Origin: Flavobacterium sp. 11
Lineage (GTDB): Bacteria > Bacteroidota > Bacteroidia > Flavobacteriales > Flavobacteriaceae
Reading direction: 5' to 3'
Assembly (NCBI RefSeq): GCF_002754315.1
Contig: NZ_PEFE01000001.1
Span: 62,001-126,000, forward strand
Length of the DNA stretch: 64,000 nt
Position 1 is the stretch's first letter. Each line of letters opens with the position of its first letter. Of this stretch, positions 53,596-63,329 are shown piece after piece. A program made the position numbers and the translations under genes. The notes under the pieces were generated by a model that ran no database searches, was not told the DNA's origin, and worked only from the letters and a program-made list of their open reading frames with translations.

Positions 53596-54707
53596 AACAA
53601 CAACTCCTCTATTCCTTCCTCAAAAACATCCAAAGTATACCTTCTGGACCAATCCGAAGCTTTTGTTCGCATACCCTCAAAACCAGCTTCACTCCTGATA
53701 ACAGTCAGTATTTGAGCAACATCCTCCTCCAAATTCAATGTCAACAAAACCCCGCGTTGTCCATAATCCAACATAAATGGAACACAAGAAACAGCAGTAG
53801 CTACTGGAATACATCCCCAAAACATCCCTTCAGCCACCACTTTGGGCCAACCTTCACTTGCAGAAGGCAGAACTACAAAATGACTATTTTGATACGCTGT
53901 TTTAACCGTTTCGAGAGGCTGATTTCCTTTCAAATGAACATACGATTCCAATTGATTGTTTTTAATATAAGTCTCCAAGACTAATTTCTCACTCCCTTCG
54001 CCGTACAAATGCAAACTAACGGCAACTCCTCGTTGACACAAACGCTCTACTAATTGAATGGCATACAAGGGATTTTTACCCAAAACCAAAGCTCCGGCAA
54101 ACACAAAATGAATGGTATTAAAACTATCCAAACGCAACAAGGGAACTTTATCTGATTCAGTATACGTAGCTGTAAAAAAAGGTTTTATATTTTCAGAACT
54201 ATCTTCCCATTCTCCATATACCAAAACCTGCATCTTTCGGGTTAAAAAAGCAGTACTCAAAATCCATCGCTGCAATTGGTAGGCCCAAGGTTGTTTGGAT
54301 TTTGAATCCCAATTTCCGGCATATTTGGCTGTTTTAGGAGTATTAGGAAACAAAATCTGAATAAAACAGCCCAATAACCCGACATTACCTGGGCATCGTA
54401 AATGAATGTGATCAGCGTTTCGCATCGCTAAAAAAATACGCCAAGAGATACTTGGTATTTTTAAAACAGAAAGAAATATATTTTTTAAATCCAATACATC
54501 AAAAGAATCAATCGGTATAAATTGAATGCGATCATGTTCATACGAATCATCTATCGACGAAATTAATTCCGAAACCTGAGGAGCTACTATAATTAATTCA
54601 GATACATACTTGGACCAGACATTCATTTCACGAACATAAGGAGCATAAGCATAGTAACTATCTTTTGTGACTATATGAGGAACATGGGTGATTACAGCAA
54701 ATTTCAT
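53580..54707 (-). CDS. GT4 family glycosyltransferase
   Basis: This is a 375-residue GT-B glycosyltransferase. The C-terminal domain shows HLYGEGSE, HLKGNQPLETV and the conserved LPSASEGWPKVVAEGMFWGCIPVA. The N-terminal acceptor domain is AVITHVPHIVTKDSYYAYAP. The last residues (DVR, then TGA) fall within a heptad repeat array, so the true protein end may vary between strains. It is 109 bases downstream of the GT-C membrane gene. Confidence 0.88.
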   Translation of the reverse strand: MKFAVITHVPHIVTKDSYYAYAPYVREMNVWSKYVSELIIVAPQVSELISSIDDSYEHDRIQFIPIDSFDVLDLKNIFLSVLKIPSISWRIFLAMRNADHIHLRCPGNVGLLGCFIQILFPNTPKTAKYAGNWDSKSKQPWAYQLQRWILSTAFLTRKMQVLVYGEWEDSSENIKPFFTATYTESDKVPLLRLDSFNTIHFVFAGALVLGKNPLYAIQLVERLCQRGVAVSLHLYGEGSEKLVLETYIKNNQLESYVHLKGNQPLETVKTAYQNSHFVVLPSASEGWPKVVAEGMFWGCIPVATAVSCVPFMLDYGQRGVLLTLNLEEDVAQILTVIRSEAGFEGMRTKASDWSRRYTLDVFEEGIEELLFLDVR

Positions 54708-54815
54708 AAAAACTTTTTAATGATATCAAATATATTATTAATTAACCCGTATTAATATGAAAATTCAAATAATCAAAACTCATATATTAGAAACAAGTAT
54801 ACTTAGTATTTGATA

Positions 54816-56096
54816 TTATTCTTTCACTTGACTCTTCAAATCACAATAAGTATTAATGGTAAAAGCAAACAAAAAAACTAACACTGGCCTCATTGGGAAC
54901 ATATAACGCTGTTCCGAATGAAAAACAAATACATAAAGCAGTGACCAGAACCATAGAAAAAGAAATGGTATTAAAAGTCTATAAGTTCTAATCTTAATTA
55001 ATAAAAAAACACCAAAAATGGAAGAGAAAATCAAAACATAATTAATACTGTTAATATAAAAATGAATGCCATATTTAATCCAATTACTCTTATTAGATTT
55101 CATTAATGGTGAAATAATAAAACTCTGGGACTGAAAAAACTTCAAACTATATTGTCGTAATGTTAATAACGGATGAGTCAGAATATCATCCGCTACCCAA
55201 TCAATATAATATGCTGTTTTATCAAGTTTTTGGAGTTCACAAATTGAATCTAACTCTCTTCTTTTTAACAAATTATTAAGATAGTCAGACGAAACAAATT
55301 CATCTTGACCATGTTGTGGTAACCAATTAAATGGCTCGTCCCGCAATTCAAATCGAGACCAAAGGAGCTGCTTTCGAAAAATTTCTTTCTTAAAATCGCC
55401 GTCAGTTGCACTTAATCTTCTTTCTGCGGATGTTAAAAACAAAAGAATCCCAAACAGAGTAATGATAAAAACAACCTTATACTTATTTTCTAATTTTAAA
55501 ATCAAAAAATAAACTAAAAATAGAAATACAAAAGGGAACAAATTAGGCCTAAAACCTATAAGCATGCCTATCGAAAAAGCCAATAAAATAAAATCTGCAA
55601 AAAAATATGATTTACCGATAGTAATTTTTACCCAAAAATAAACAAATAAACAAACTGCAAAAAAAGAACCTGTTTCTGCCAAAATTCCAAAACCATAATA
55701 AACATGTATGGGAAATAAATTTAAAACTAAAACAGTCCAAAACTTTGATTTAGTTGAAAAGTTCATCAAATCTAACGACTTGAATAAATAGTGAATCGAC
55801 AAACATAGAATAACTGAATTAAAAACGACACCAAATAAATAATAGACCTCATCATTATGAAAAACATAAGCTAAGGAATAAGGAACAATATAGTAAAATA
55901 ACGTAAATAAACCCTTATCAAGTCTAACACTGCCTTGAAAACCATTCAATATGAAATCTATCAATTGAATAGTCCCTTCATGATATTCTCCATCTCCAAA
56001 AGGCTTTGGTTTAAAAGGTAAAAAATAGAACACAAAACACACCAAAGCCGTAATAGCAACTGAGTATTTGGTTATAAAATTAAATATTCGTTTCAT
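54816..56096 (-). CDS. GT-C fold membrane protein, putative glycosyltransferase
   Basis: This is a 426-residue polytopic protein (about ten helices). An acidic cluster, GDGEYHEG, lies in the first periplasmic loop where GT-C enzymes carry the metal-binding Asp/Glu, and the C-terminal helix contains HSEQRYMFPMRPVLVF, a pattern seen in PMT/ArnT-like proteins. It probably uses a lipid-linked sugar as donor. It overlaps the GT2 gene by 17 bases, which supports joint action with the polyprenyl-phosphate sugar made by that enzyme. Confidence 0.7.
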   Translation of the reverse strand: MKRIFNFITKYSVAITALVCFVFYFLPFKPKPFGDGEYHEGTIQLIDFILNGFQGSVRLDKGLFTLFYYIVPYSLAYVFHNDEVYYLFGVVFNSVILCLSIHYLFKSLDLMNFSTKSKFWTVLVLNLFPIHVYYGFGILAETGSFFAVCLFVYFWVKITIGKSYFFADFILLAFSIGMLIGFRPNLFPFVFLFLVYFLILKLENKYKVVFIITLFGILLFLTSAERRLSATDGDFKKEIFRKQLLWSRFELRDEPFNWLPQHGQDEFVSSDYLNNLLKRRELDSICELQKLDKTAYYIDWVADDILTHPLLTLRQYSLKFFQSQSFIISPLMKSNKSNWIKYGIHFYINSINYVLIFSSIFGVFLLIKIRTYRLLIPFLFLWFWSLLYVFVFHSEQRYMFPMRPVLVFLFAFTINTYCDLKSQVKE

Positions 56097-57012
56097 CTCT
56101 TATAAATTCATCTTTAATAATATAAAGAGGTCTTTTTCTAGTCTCATCATAAGTACGCCAGACATATTCTCCAATAATACCAAGCATTAACATAATTAAT
56201 CCTCCAATAATTAAAATAAGAATCATTATAGGTGCCCAACCATCAAAAGGTGTATTATTTATGAATCTATTGTAAGCAATTACGATGGCATAAATAAATC
56301 CAATAAAAGAGAAACTAATACCCAATAAAGACATGACACGTATCGGTGCATAGGATGTATTGAGTAATCCATCAATAAAGTATTTTAATTTTTTCGACAA
56401 AGTCCATTGCGACTTACCAAATGGTCTTTTCATTCTGGAATATGGAATGAATGCGGTACTAAATCCCAACCACAAAATATCTCCTTGAAAAAACCGGTTT
56501 CGTTCATCTATTTGATTCAAAACCTGCAATGCTTTCTGACCAATAAGCATAAAATCAAAACCCCCTTTTGGCATTTTAGGATTAACATAGCGCATCAACC
56601 TGTAAAAAACGACAGATGCTTTATTCGCTATAAAACTATCTTCTCGATCAACTCTATGACCAATTACGATTTCGTTACCTGCTTTCCATTTTGCAATCAT
56701 TTCCTCAATCAACTCAATAGGCTCTTGTAAATCGGCAGACATAATAACCACAGCTTCACCTGAAACTACTTTTAATCCAGCAATGATAGCGGGTACTTGT
56801 CCAAAATTTCTTGAAAAAGAAATTACCTTTACACGAAAATCTTTATGATGTAACGGGAGTAATTCTTCCATCGAACTGTCATCAGAACCATCATTTACGA
56901 AGATAAATTCATGATCGTATTGCAATTGTAATAGTAAAGTCATTAACTTTTCATATGTAGGTACTATAGAACCTGCATTTCTAAAAACCGGGATTACAAA
57001 AGAGAGTTTCAT
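56080..57012 (-). CDS. GT2 undecaprenyl-phosphate glycosyltransferase (GtrB/ArnC-like)
   Basis: The 310-residue protein has a GT-A domain starting [12 protein letters not shown], with the DxD-type MSADLQEP (about 92), IGHRVDRED and GGFDFMLIG, followed by two membrane helices (about 225-285) and a short C-terminal tail. This is the layout of enzymes that attach a sugar to undecaprenyl phosphate for later use outside the cytoplasm. It overlaps the downstream GT-C gene by 17 bases and the upstream acetyltransferase gene by four. Confidence 0.9.
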   Translation of the reverse strand: MKLSFVIPVFRNAGSIVPTYEKLMTLLLQLQYDHEFIFVNDGSDDSSMEELLPLHHKDFRVKVISFSRNFGQVPAIIAGLKVVSGEAVVIMSADLQEPIELIEEMIAKWKAGNEIVIGHRVDREDSFIANKASVVFYRLMRYVNPKMPKGGFDFMLIGQKALQVLNQIDERNRFFQGDILWLGFSTAFIPYSRMKRPFGKSQWTLSKKLKYFIDGLLNTSYAPIRVMSLLGISFSFIGFIYAIVIAYNRFINNTPFDGWAPIMILILIIGGLIMLMLGIIGEYVWRTYDETRKRPLYIIKDEFIRDETNI

Positions 57013-57665
57013 AAATAATTTTCATTTAAAGGTTTTAATTCCTTTATTACTTTCGCAGGAATACCTGCTACGACAGTATTATCTGGCACATCTTTCGTTA
57101 CCACAGCACCTGCACCAACAACAACATTTTTACCAATAATTACATTAGGCATAATAGTGGCATTAGCTCCTATCTGAGAAAAAGAACCAACTTTACAGTT
57201 CCCTAAAAGAACAGCAGCGGGCGAAATTTCTACAAATTGTCCTATTGCACAATCATGTGTTATTATAGCATTACAATACACCAAACATCCTATTCCTAAA
57301 CTAATGCTATTTGAAAAAACAGAATTCATAAGAATATTAGAACCAGTTCCTATTTTGACATCATACGAACTTATTAATGCAAGTGGACTTATACTCGAAC
57401 AAAAAACTCCGCCAATTTTTATAAATTTCTTGTATAATTTATATCTCAAAATTGGACTACCAATTCCTATCGTAAATTCACTTCCAAATCTTTCAAAATG
57501 ATCGACAACCTCTTTTTCATTTTTGAGAATAGGAAAAGAATCGTATAAATAATCTCCTATTTCCGTGTTGACATCATCATAAAAAACCAAATTTTCTGTC
57601 TTTTTTAATTGCACAAAAACTTCTAATACTTCTTTTGCAAACCCTTTAGCTCCTATAATTAACAT
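57009..57665 (-). CDS. Sugar O/N-acetyltransferase, PglD/NeuD/VioB type
   Basis: The 218-residue left-handed beta helix protein has an N-terminal PglD-like Rossmann domain ([17 protein letters not shown]) and hexapeptide repeats ([35 protein letters not shown]), ending in [13 protein letters not shown]. It transfers acetyl from CoA. Its start overlaps the end of the DegT aminotransferase gene by 7 bases, which suggests that it acetylates the amino sugar made by that enzyme. Confidence 0.9.
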   Translation of the reverse strand: MLIIGAKGFAKEVLEVFVQLKKTENLVFYDDVNTEIGDYLYDSFPILKNEKEVVDHFERFGSEFTIGIGSPILRYKLYKKFIKIGGVFCSSISPLALISSYDVKIGTGSNILMNSVFSNSISLGIGCLVYCNAIITHDCAIGQFVEISPAAVLLGNCKVGSFSQIGANATIMPNVIIGKNVVVGAGAVVTKDVPDNTVVAGIPAKVIKELKPLNENYL

Positions 57666-58735
57666 AGTACTTCATTTATTAACGTACAAATAAGTGACAA
57701 TTCATTTTCTTCTAAACCTACATAGAGAGGAAGACACATGATCCTTGAAGCAATACTTTCGGAAATTGGCATAGCATTTCCTGACACATAATCTACTGTA
57801 TTTAAGGACGGATAAAAATACCTTCTTGGAAAAATGTTTCTGTCATTCAATGCTTTTTGAATGCGTAATAAATCGGCTTCTCTCTCAGCAATAATAGGAT
57901 AATAACTATAATTCCATTCCGAATTTTCACGAAGCTTCATTTTTTGTAAATGAGTGAAATTCAAGCACGATTCATAATAATTAACTACTCTTTTCCTTTC
58001 TGCGATAATATGCCCTATATAAGGCAAAACGGATAATCCCATAGCGGCTTGCAATTCTGAAATTTTTCCATTTATACCAAGTCCATGAAATGCCAAAGGA
58101 CCATTATGTCCAAAATTATGGCTATAAAAAATTTGCTGCATTAAGGTTTTATCAGTGCAAAATACGGCCCCTCCTTCACCGGTATGAAAAAGCTTAGTAG
58201 CATGAAAGCTACAAGTACTTACGTCCCCATAATTAAAAATAGATTTTCCATTGTAAGATACGCCGAAGCAGTGAGCAGCATCATAAATAACCTTCAGATT
58301 ATATTTCTGGGCTATTTCAGCTATTTTCTCAATATGGCAAGGATTCCCAAAAACGTGAGTTGCTAAAATCGCTGTTGTTTTTGAAGTGATGGCTGCTTCA
58401 ATTTTAGTTTCGTCTATAGTTAAATAATCGGGTTGAATATCAACAAAAACAGGTTGACAATTTTCCCAGACTATAGATGCTGTTGTAGCAATGTAACTAA
58501 AGGGGGTTGTAATAATTTCACCTTTTTGGCCTAAAATTTTTAATGCTATCTGAATCGGAATAGTTCCATTGTTCATAATAAGAATACTGTCAGTTTTCAA
58601 AAAAAATTTTAATTTTTCTTCTAATTCCAAAACCAAATTCCCACGATTCGTAAGCCATTGATTTTCCCATATTCTACTCAAATAAGAATTATATTCTTCA
58701 ATAGGAGGAAAAAAAGATTGTGTTACATTAATCAT
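57659..58735 (-). CDS. DegT/DnrJ/EryC1/StrS aminotransferase, VioA-like
   Basis: The ATG at 58733-58735 gives 358 residues. A TTG at 58753 would add six and lacks support. PLP Lys is in the segment [13 protein letters not shown] (about 181), and YDAAHCFGV holds the cofactor-binding Asp. The start [18 protein letters not shown] and YDAAHCFGV resemble VioA, which makes dTDP-4-amino-4,6-dideoxy-glucose. It is a nucleotide-sugar 4-aminotransferase. The neighbouring VioB-like acetyltransferase fits the same route. Confidence 0.85.
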   Translation of the reverse strand: MINVTQSFFPPIEEYNSYLSRIWENQWLTNRGNLVLELEEKLKFFLKTDSILIMNNGTIPIQIALKILGQKGEIITTPFSYIATTASIVWENCQPVFVDIQPDYLTIDETKIEAAITSKTTAILATHVFGNPCHIEKIAEIAQKYNLKVIYDAAHCFGVSYNGKSIFNYGDVSTCSFHATKLFHTGEGGAVFCTDKTLMQQIFYSHNFGHNGPLAFHGLGINGKISELQAAMGLSVLPYIGHIIAERKRVVNYYESCLNFTHLQKMKLRENSEWNYSYYPIIAEREADLLRIQKALNDRNIFPRRYFYPSLNTVDYVSGNAMPISESIASRIMCLPLYVGLEENELSLICTLINEVLC

Positions 58736-58757
58736 AAAAAAGGAATTATTCAATTAT

Positions 58758-59750
58758 TTATTTAGGCTCTCTAATCAGTAAACTCCACCAACCCACTGTT
58801 CTTCCAATAGCTTCTGTAAAGGCTTCCTTCCGTTTAGATGTCGTAAATATATTGCTAAATCGAATCAATGTCAAAAGTATCGTAATGGAATGCCATTTTA
58901 TTTTTGCATCAAAAAACGGTTTAGGATTTTTAGTGCGCCAAACATACCAGCCGTTTCGAACGACCATTTTTCCATACTGATATTGGTTAGGTCTTCCGGA
59001 TACCGCGTGATAATGATATAATTTTGCATTAGTATTTAGATACAATTTCCCTATTTGGGCTGCTCGTATTGAAAAATCAGTATCTTCATACAAACCATAA
59101 CCTTCAAAATAAGTTGAAAATTGAATCCTATCAAATAGTGTTTTTTTAAATGAAGAAACACCTCCCATCAACTGCTCTGACTCATATATTTTACCACTAG
59201 GAGGTAGAAAACTAACACTTCGCCCATGCGAAAACAACGGAGAAAAACCGGGAGAACAATCACTATCCAGTCCTAACTTTTTTCTTAGAACAAATCGGCT
59301 ACTGTCTTTTCGCTTCCATCCATCAAAAAAAAACTCATTATTATTAGACTGGTAATCATAACCTACAAAATCATATTGAGTATCATCGATTATAAAACCT
59401 CCGACACCTAAAGCTTCTGGATATTCTTGATAAGTGCACAACAATTGCTCAAAATAATCCTTTTTTAAAATGACATCATCGTCCAAAAAACAAACTACAT
59501 CAGTACCATTAGACGTCCTATCAATACCAAAATTTCGTTGTTTAGTTAGACCTCTAAAATTTTGTGAAACTAAAAAGTAGCGCAGATTTTCAAACTGATT
59601 TTCCTGCAACAGCTGTTCGGTTTCCCGGTTTGTTGATCCGTCAACAATTATAATTTCATCCGGATGTAATGTCTGTCGATGCACCGACTGTAAAAGTTGC
59701 AATACCGATTGAGGGCGCATATAAGTACAAATAATTAGAGAACACCTCAT
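58758..59750 (-). CDS. GT2 family glycosyltransferase
   Basis: The 330-residue GT-A protein starts LIICTYMRPQSVLQLLQ, has the metal-binding triad in CFLDDDVIL (about 92) and the acceptor Glu-Asp pair in GLYEDTDFSIRAA. The C-terminal third (about 250-330) is basic and Trp-rich, which may associate it with the membrane. It is soluble and cytoplasmic. It overlaps the upstream GT2 gene by four bases (ATGA). Confidence 0.92.
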   Translation of the reverse strand: MRCSLIICTYMRPQSVLQLLQSVHRQTLHPDEIIIVDGSTNRETEQLLQENQFENLRYFLVSQNFRGLTKQRNFGIDRTSNGTDVVCFLDDDVILKKDYFEQLLCTYQEYPEALGVGGFIIDDTQYDFVGYDYQSNNNEFFFDGWKRKDSSRFVLRKKLGLDSDCSPGFSPLFSHGRSVSFLPPSGKIYESEQLMGGVSSFKKTLFDRIQFSTYFEGYGLYEDTDFSIRAAQIGKLYLNTNAKLYHYHAVSGRPNQYQYGKMVVRNGWYVWRTKNPKPFFDAKIKWHSITILLTLIRFSNIFTTSKRKEAFTEAIGRTVGWWSLLIREPK

Positions 59751-61291
59751 GCTTCTTTTTTTAATTTATTAGCCCACAAAATGCTTTGCTTCCATTGTTT
59801 TTGAAACTGGTCATAATAGTGGAACGGATTTTTAATTTTCTGATGTTGATAGTACTTGAAGAACAAAATGGTTTTATAACCCAATCGCTGTTCAACTGTA
59901 GTATGCAAAATTTTATACAACATGATTGTGGGGGAAGGTTTGGGTTGAATAGCATCATTTTGCCATTGTAAAACAGGCTTTGTTCTAAAACCGCCAACAG
60001 GAGCTTTTAAATGCAATATTTCCGGCGCCGGTAGATACAAAACATCCGCGCCAGTATTTCGCAATTGCATCCCAAAATCACCATCCTCTCCGTAACCAAA
60101 TTCATATCCCATTAAAAATCGAATGTTTTTTATGCTGCTTGATTTAGCAAAACTACAGCCTGAACCAAAACTACCCCATTGAAAAACAGAATTGTAAATT
60201 ATTTTCTGCCCTTCTTGTAAACAGTTAATAGAAACTACTTCTGTACCAAATTTATTAATCTCACTTATGACCTTTTGAATAAAATCAGATGGAATTCGAA
60301 CATCATCGTCTGCAAAGAAAACCCATTCATTTATTAGGTGTTGCAAAGCCAGATTTCTGGCATTACAAGCACCAGATTGATGTATAAAAAAATGCTTAAT
60401 CTCAAAAGGCCATACTTCAGTATGAATATAGTCCAATTCAGAAAAACTATTTTTATCTTGATTTTGCTCTACAATTATGATACAATTTGGTAAATATGTT
60501 TGTTTGGTTAAATCTTTTAATACATCATATAAATAGTTGCTTCTTCCAATGGTTGGAATAATGACATCAATAGTTCCTAAAGCAATAACCGCTCTTGAGG
60601 ACTGAACAATAATCCCATCTAAGTTTATTGTATTGGTATTTCTATTCTTATAAAAAAGAGAAATAATCATTGGAAACACAGGAAATTTTCTTTCGTACAA
60701 CAGAAAGTTTAACAGCAATAAAAACACCCATCGTGTTTTATAGTGCTGTTTTACAAAACGAAAAAGAATAAACGTATTCTTTTTAGCGGGGTTGACAGTC
60801 GCGGGATGTTCTTTTAAAAGGTTAGGTTCTGAATAACACAACAACCCTTTTGGCATGGATAGTTTTGCTAAAGAACACAAAAAATAGTCAAAATTTTTCT
60901 CGCAGGGAATTTCATTTTTTAAAGCTAAAAAAACAGCCGAATGAATGCCTCCAACCCAACTGCTCATTTGCCATGTTGGAAAAGTTACAGTACTATTTAC
61001 CCTCACAAAAGGAGATTCATCTATGTAACCAACATTGGTATCTAAATAAGAATTGCAAAAAGGATTATAGGAAAACAAAAGTTTTTTATGATGGAATAAT
61101 TTTTCAATTTCAGAAATATTCAATTGCTCTTTTAGACTCAAATGACACCAAACTAAAATCTCATCTGGAAAGTCATTTGCCAATAAAGCCATAAACTTGG
61201 CTATGGGTAAATGGCCATTCTTCTCAATTTCAAAAGAATCAGCATTCCTTAGCGCGACAACTTTAGTTTCATTATGATAAATAATTATCAT
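59747..61291 (-). CDS. Two-part GT2 glycosyltransferase with unusual N-terminal domain
   Basis: This is a 514-residue protein. A normal GT-A domain spans about 243-455, with DVIIPTIGRSNYL, metal motif FADDDVRIP and the acceptor YGEDGDFGMQL. The first 230 residues form a separate domain that has a GT-A-like feel (IIIYHNETKVVAL, AKLSMPKGLLCYSEP) but no DxD motif, so it may be an inactive transferase or an acceptor-binding domain. The 514-residue length is well above the 250-330 usual for single GT2 enzymes. Confidence 0.85.
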   Translation of the reverse strand: MIIIYHNETKVVALRNADSFEIEKNGHLPIAKFMALLANDFPDEILVWCHLSLKEQLNISEIEKLFHHKKLLFSYNPFCNSYLDTNVGYIDESPFVRVNSTVTFPTWQMSSWVGGIHSAVFLALKNEIPCEKNFDYFLCSLAKLSMPKGLLCYSEPNLLKEHPATVNPAKKNTFILFRFVKQHYKTRWVFLLLLNFLLYERKFPVFPMIISLFYKNRNTNTINLDGIIVQSSRAVIALGTIDVIIPTIGRSNYLYDVLKDLTKQTYLPNCIIIVEQNQDKNSFSELDYIHTEVWPFEIKHFFIHQSGACNARNLALQHLINEWVFFADDDVRIPSDFIQKVISEINKFGTEVVSINCLQEGQKIIYNSVFQWGSFGSGCSFAKSSSIKNIRFLMGYEFGYGEDGDFGMQLRNTGADVLYLPAPEILHLKAPVGGFRTKPVLQWQNDAIQPKPSPTIMLYKILHTTVEQRLGYKTILFFKYYQHQKIKNPFHYYDQFQKQWKQSILWANKLKKEA

Positions 61292-61295
61292 AGCA

Positions 61296-62105
61296 CTAAT
61301 TTTTTAAGGAAGGCCCTGCAAACGTTATGATTTCATTTTTTCGGAATCGGACCGTTTGATAAGGATAATTCATTTTTTCGAAAAAGGCCTCCACTTTAAT
61401 ATAAGTAGCTGCTCCATCAACGATATGATAAGATGCTATGGCAAAATTAGGCTTTAGATTTCGTATCGTTTCTTCACAACCGGCCAGAGCTTCTATTTCG
61501 GCCCCTTCAATATCCATTTTTATGAAATCTAATTTCTTAATGTTATTATTTCCAACCCAATCATCAATTCGTACGGCTTCTTTTTTAACACATTTATCAC
61601 TATCTGGAATCCAAATGGCAGAAGACCCTACGGTACCTGCTTCATAAAAATCAATCCACTTATTTTCATCCCAAAGCAACAAATTTTCGATTTTAATATT
61701 CCCCGGAAGATCATTGTTTAAACCTATATTACAGTCAATCCTCTCAACATTATAAATGTCTGGTTCAAAAGCATAAACAACCCCTCCTTTACCGATCAAC
61801 TTAGAAAATAAAATCGACAAATGCCCACAATTGGCTCCGGCATCAAGAACAACATCATTTTCTTTAACTTTATAAAAATGCTGGTAATAATTAAAATCTG
61901 GTGCTATATAATATAAAGCTTCATGGGTTACCATCGCTAAATCCTGAAAAGTAGTCTTATAAGCAACCGAAGTGCCGGCTCCTTGTACTAATTCATAAAA
62001 AGTATCTTTCGGTTTATTGATGCTGTAATAACCCAATTTGATTTTCTCTTTTATACCCCCATTAGGAAAAATGGCACTAATAATTTTTTTTATCTTTTTC
62101 TTCAT
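61296..62105 (-). CDS. FkbM family methyltransferase
   Basis: This is a 269-residue protein with a Rossmann-like SAM-binding core: DVVLDAGANCGHLSILF (about 96-112), YAFEPDIYNVER and the conserved DFIKMDIEGAEIEALAGC. FkbM-type enzymes O-methylate sugars or polyketides, so it probably methylates a sugar of the polysaccharide. The N-terminus (KKKIKKIISAIFPNGG) is basic and may be membrane-adhering. Its start overlaps the end of the upstream GT4 gene by four bases. Confidence 0.92.
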   Translation of the reverse strand: MKKKIKKIISAIFPNGGIKEKIKLGYYSINKPKDTFYELVQGAGTSVAYKTTFQDLAMVTHEALYYIAPDFNYYQHFYKVKENDVVLDAGANCGHLSILFSKLIGKGGVVYAFEPDIYNVERIDCNIGLNNDLPGNIKIENLLLWDENKWIDFYEAGTVGSSAIWIPDSDKCVKKEAVRIDDWVGNNNIKKLDFIKMDIEGAEIEALAGCEETIRNLKPNFAIASYHIVDGAATYIKVEAFFEKMNYPYQTVRFRKNEIITFAGPSLKN

Positions 62106-63253
62106 TTTGATGCGATAACATTTTTATAAAACAACAAACTCTGTTTGGCAACGATTGATATACTAAATGTCTCTTCTACTTTTTTACGGGCTTGTATCCC
62201 AAATTCACTTTGCAAATTTAGATTTTCAAGCAAGGCAATAATTTTATTCGCATATGCCTTATGATGTGTCGGATGTTCCAAAAAACCATTAATTCCATCA
62301 TCAAGAACCTCTCTTGCCCAACCAATAGTAGAGGCTACAATAGGTTTTTGAAGGGCCATCGCTTCAAGCCATGAAACAGGTAAAGCTTCTGCAAATGTAG
62401 GAAACACACAAACACTTGCTTGTTCTATTTCCTTTTTTATTTGACTATAAGGAACACTTCCTAAATAGGTTACATTAGGAATGGCTTCTAATGAAAATAG
62501 TTTTTGCATCATCTGCCAAGTTGATGGAGCTCCAGAAATAACATCTGAGGCATCCCTCCCAACCAATACTAATTTTGCATTTGGATTTTTTTTAATCACT
62601 TCGTTAAAAATCAAAGGCAATTCTAACAATCCTTTTTTTCGAATTAAGGTTCCAAAATAAAGAACAATAGGCAAAAGAGTCGTTTTTTGATGTTCAAATT
62701 CAAAAGTAGTACAATTAACACTATTTGGAATAATGGTAAATTTCTTATTGAAGCCAAATACTTGATTAGTCAAATCGGCTGTAAACTGACTCACAGAGAG
62801 CAAACCATCCGCTTGCAGTAAAGCGCGTCTTTCATGAAATTTATTATTCCATTTTACGGGTCGTTGGTCCAAATGACAGAAATAAGTATCCGAACCGTTC
62901 AATCGAATGACTATAGGGCATTTTTTAGGACTTATAAAAGAGGTTATTCCAGTCCAATCTGGTGCTTCTACGACATCAATTTCTTTGTTCTCATACAAAC
63001 CATCAATTATTTTCTGAAGTTTTTTTCGAGTGAGGTACCACGACAATCCTTTCAACTTAACATTTCGTATTTGCTGAACTACGATACCATTATCCTCAAA
63101 AATACTCTCTTCTTTTTGGCCGTAAACCAAAACCCGAACGGAACAACCTTCCGCCAGAAGACCGATAGCTAAATTCCTGATACTGGTACCAATCCCTCCG
63201 GAGCTCCCGGTCTTTAAATGTGGATATTCGGGAGTCAGGAAAGCTATTTTCAT
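62102..63253 (-). CDS. GT4 family glycosyltransferase
   Basis: This is a 383-residue GT-B enzyme. The acceptor domain begins IAFLTPEYPHLKTGSSGGIGT, with the Gly-rich loop, and the donor domain has LVLVGRDASD, TYLGSVPYSQI and FPTFAEALPVSWLEAMALQKPIVA, the sugar-nucleotide binding motif. It lies 76 bases downstream of the SGNH-like gene. It is in the same transcriptional run as the other cluster genes. Confidence 0.93.
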   Translation of the reverse strand: MKIAFLTPEYPHLKTGSSGGIGTSIRNLAIGLLAEGCSVRVLVYGQKEESIFEDNGIVVQQIRNVKLKGLSWYLTRKKLQKIIDGLYENKEIDVVEAPDWTGITSFISPKKCPIVIRLNGSDTYFCHLDQRPVKWNNKFHERRALLQADGLLSVSQFTADLTNQVFGFNKKFTIIPNSVNCTTFEFEHQKTTLLPIVLYFGTLIRKKGLLELPLIFNEVIKKNPNAKLVLVGRDASDVISGAPSTWQMMQKLFSLEAIPNVTYLGSVPYSQIKKEIEQASVCVFPTFAEALPVSWLEAMALQKPIVASTIGWAREVLDDGINGFLEHPTHHKAYANKIIALLENLNLQSEFGIQARKKVEETFSISIVAKQSLLFYKNVIASK

Positions 63254-63329
63254 AAATTATTTTTAATGATTGTTATTTTTCCAGAAATAATGCGCTACTA
63301 AAATTTTCGTCTAAAGTAATACAACTGAT

